A DNA stretch of 10,402 nt from Pedosphaera sp. (GTDB lineage: Bacteria; Verrucomicrobiota; Verrucomicrobiia; Limisphaerales; SIAT01), in assembly GCA_009691645.1 (NCBI GenBank), contig SIAT01000051.1:1-10402 (forward strand), given 5' to 3'. How positions within the stretch are numbered: position 1 is the first letter of the stretch; each line of letters opens with the position of its first letter. This document shows, piece after piece, positions 9,677 to 10,402 of this stretch. The position numbers and the translations under genes are program-made. The notes under the pieces were generated by a model. That model was not told the DNA's origin, made no database searches, and worked only from the letters and a program-made list of their open reading frames with translations.

Positions 9677-10402
9677 TTATTTCGCCGGCTTGAGTGTGAC
9701 TTGGCGTAGGTCCATCACCGCCACGCCCGGCTTGCTCTTCGGGCGAACAGTGAGGGTGTGAACACCAGCCTTCTCGATCTTCACCGTGCCGAGGTCGCGC
9801 GGGATGAAGTTCTGGAAATGGCCCGTGTCCTGCACGATCATCGTCAACTTCTGCTCGCCGATGGCGAACTCGACTTCCGCGCCGCCGCTGCCTTTGCCGC
9901 AGCCTTGCAGCGCCTCGATCGTGAAGATCCCCGGCTTGGTCACCGTGAAATCCCAACTCGCCCAGTCCTCTTTCTTCACCCAGAAACCGAGCGTATTTTT
10001 GTTCGGCTGCGGTTCGTAGCGCAGCGTGGCGCCGTGCACTTCGGCCGTGCGCGAGTGGAGCAGCATGCTGCCGTCGGCGGCCTGCGGATGCGGGCGATAA
10101 TCAGGATTCGGGAGCGGCATTTGCGCGCCGACGCTCCGCCGCCACGCGTCGAGTTTCTGGCCGAGTGCGCTGGCTGTGGCCTCTTGTTGCTCGGCGAGGT
10201 TGCTGTTTTCGCGCGGATCCGTTTTCAAATTGTAAAGTTCGCGCCGGCCATTTTCATAGAACTCGATCAACTTGAAATCACCGTCGCGGATCGCGCCGTA
10301 CGGCGTGGCGCCGCCGGGATGGTAATGCGGATAATGCCAGAAAAGCGGACGCGCGGCGTTGGTGGCGCCTTTGATCACCGGCGCGAAGCTCACGCCATCG
10401 AA
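9677..10402 (-). CDS. Sulfatase, C-terminal part with an extra beta-rich module; N-terminus beyond window
   Basis: 241 codons are visible, in frame to the right edge, ending in TAA at 9679-9677. The first visible residues, FDGVSFAPVIKG, resemble the conserved late sulfatase segment where the target is named and its product size given. Further sulfatase C-terminal landmarks are RPLFWHYPHY (18-27), AIRDGDFKLIEFYENGRREL (37-56) and YNLKTDPRENSNLAE (57-71). The catalytic Cys/Ser-x-Pro-x-Arg motif would lie upstream, outside the window, so activity cannot be judged. After about residue 105 a separate region follows, with W147 and W150 in a KKEDWASWDF segment, then alternating strands through DTGHFQNFIPRDLGTVKIEK (192-211) to MDLRQVTL (230-237). 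It resembles the carbohydrate-binding-like modules appended to sulfatases in Planctomycetota and Verrucomicrobiota. Such enzymes remove sulfate esters from extracellular glycans. The gene is convergent with the rightward pair and shares its terminator. Confidence 0.9.
   Translation of the reverse strand, partial: FDGVSFAPVIKGATNAARPLFWHYPHYHPGGATPYGAIRDGDFKLIEFYENGRRELYNLKTDPRENSNLAEQQEATASALGQKLDAWRRSVGAQMPLPNPDYRPHPQAADGSMLLHSRTAEVHGATLRYEPQPNKNTLGFWVKKEDWASWDFTVTKPGIFTIEALQGCGKGSGGAEVEFAIGEQKLTMIVQDTGHFQNFIPRDLGTVKIEKAGVHTLTVRPKSKPGVAVMDLRQVTLKPAK

Overview
The window is GC-rich (roughly 60% or more by eye) and gene-dense. It carries families expanded in Planctomycetota and Verrucomicrobiota: three DUF1501 proteins, one DUF1800 protein, one protein combining a planctomycete-type cytochrome c domain (PSCyt1) with DUF1549 and DUF1553, and a sulfatase. 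Twin-arginine (Tat) or Sec-type signals start most of these proteins, so much of the encoded activity should act in the periplasm or at the cell surface. I favour Verrucomicrobiota slightly over Planctomycetota, but the window has no rRNA or other phylogenetic marker to settle it.

Layout. A leftward (minus-strand) gene set runs from about 4702 down past the left edge. It encodes a four-helix membrane protein (4702-4136), a DUF1800 Tat lipoprotein (4131-2620), a short DUF1501 protein without a signal (2610-1483), and a full-length DUF1501 protein with a Tat signal (1403 to beyond base 1). Gaps of 4 and 9 bases between the first three suggest one transcript, and a plausible sigma70-type promoter lies at 4757-4785. 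A 388-base divergent intergenic region (4703-5090) separates this from a rightward pair: a Tat-type DUF1501 protein (5091-6488) and the 995-residue PSCyt1/DUF1549/DUF1553 protein (6573-9560). This pair ends at a strong bidirectional terminator (9598-9632). A convergent minus-strand sulfatase, cut by the right edge, carries an extra C-terminal beta-rich module.

How they may work together. DUF1501 is related to the alkaline phosphatase/sulfatase superfamily. DUF1501+DUF1800 and DUF1501+DUF1549/DUF1553 are two recurrent, poorly characterised gene pairings, often found in genomes rich in sulfatases and polysaccharide-degrading enzymes. Here both pairings lie back to back beside a sulfatase, which suggests, but does not show, a role in handling extracellular polymers. 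Biochemical functions of the DUF proteins are not established.

The most unusual non-coding structure is at 6498-6550, between the rightward DUF1501 gene and its partner. It has two perfect, mutually exclusive hairpins (11 and 14 base pairs) that compete for the same central segment, just upstream of the partner's ribosome binding site. No CRISPR array, tRNA, rRNA, insertion sequence or phage gene was seen.
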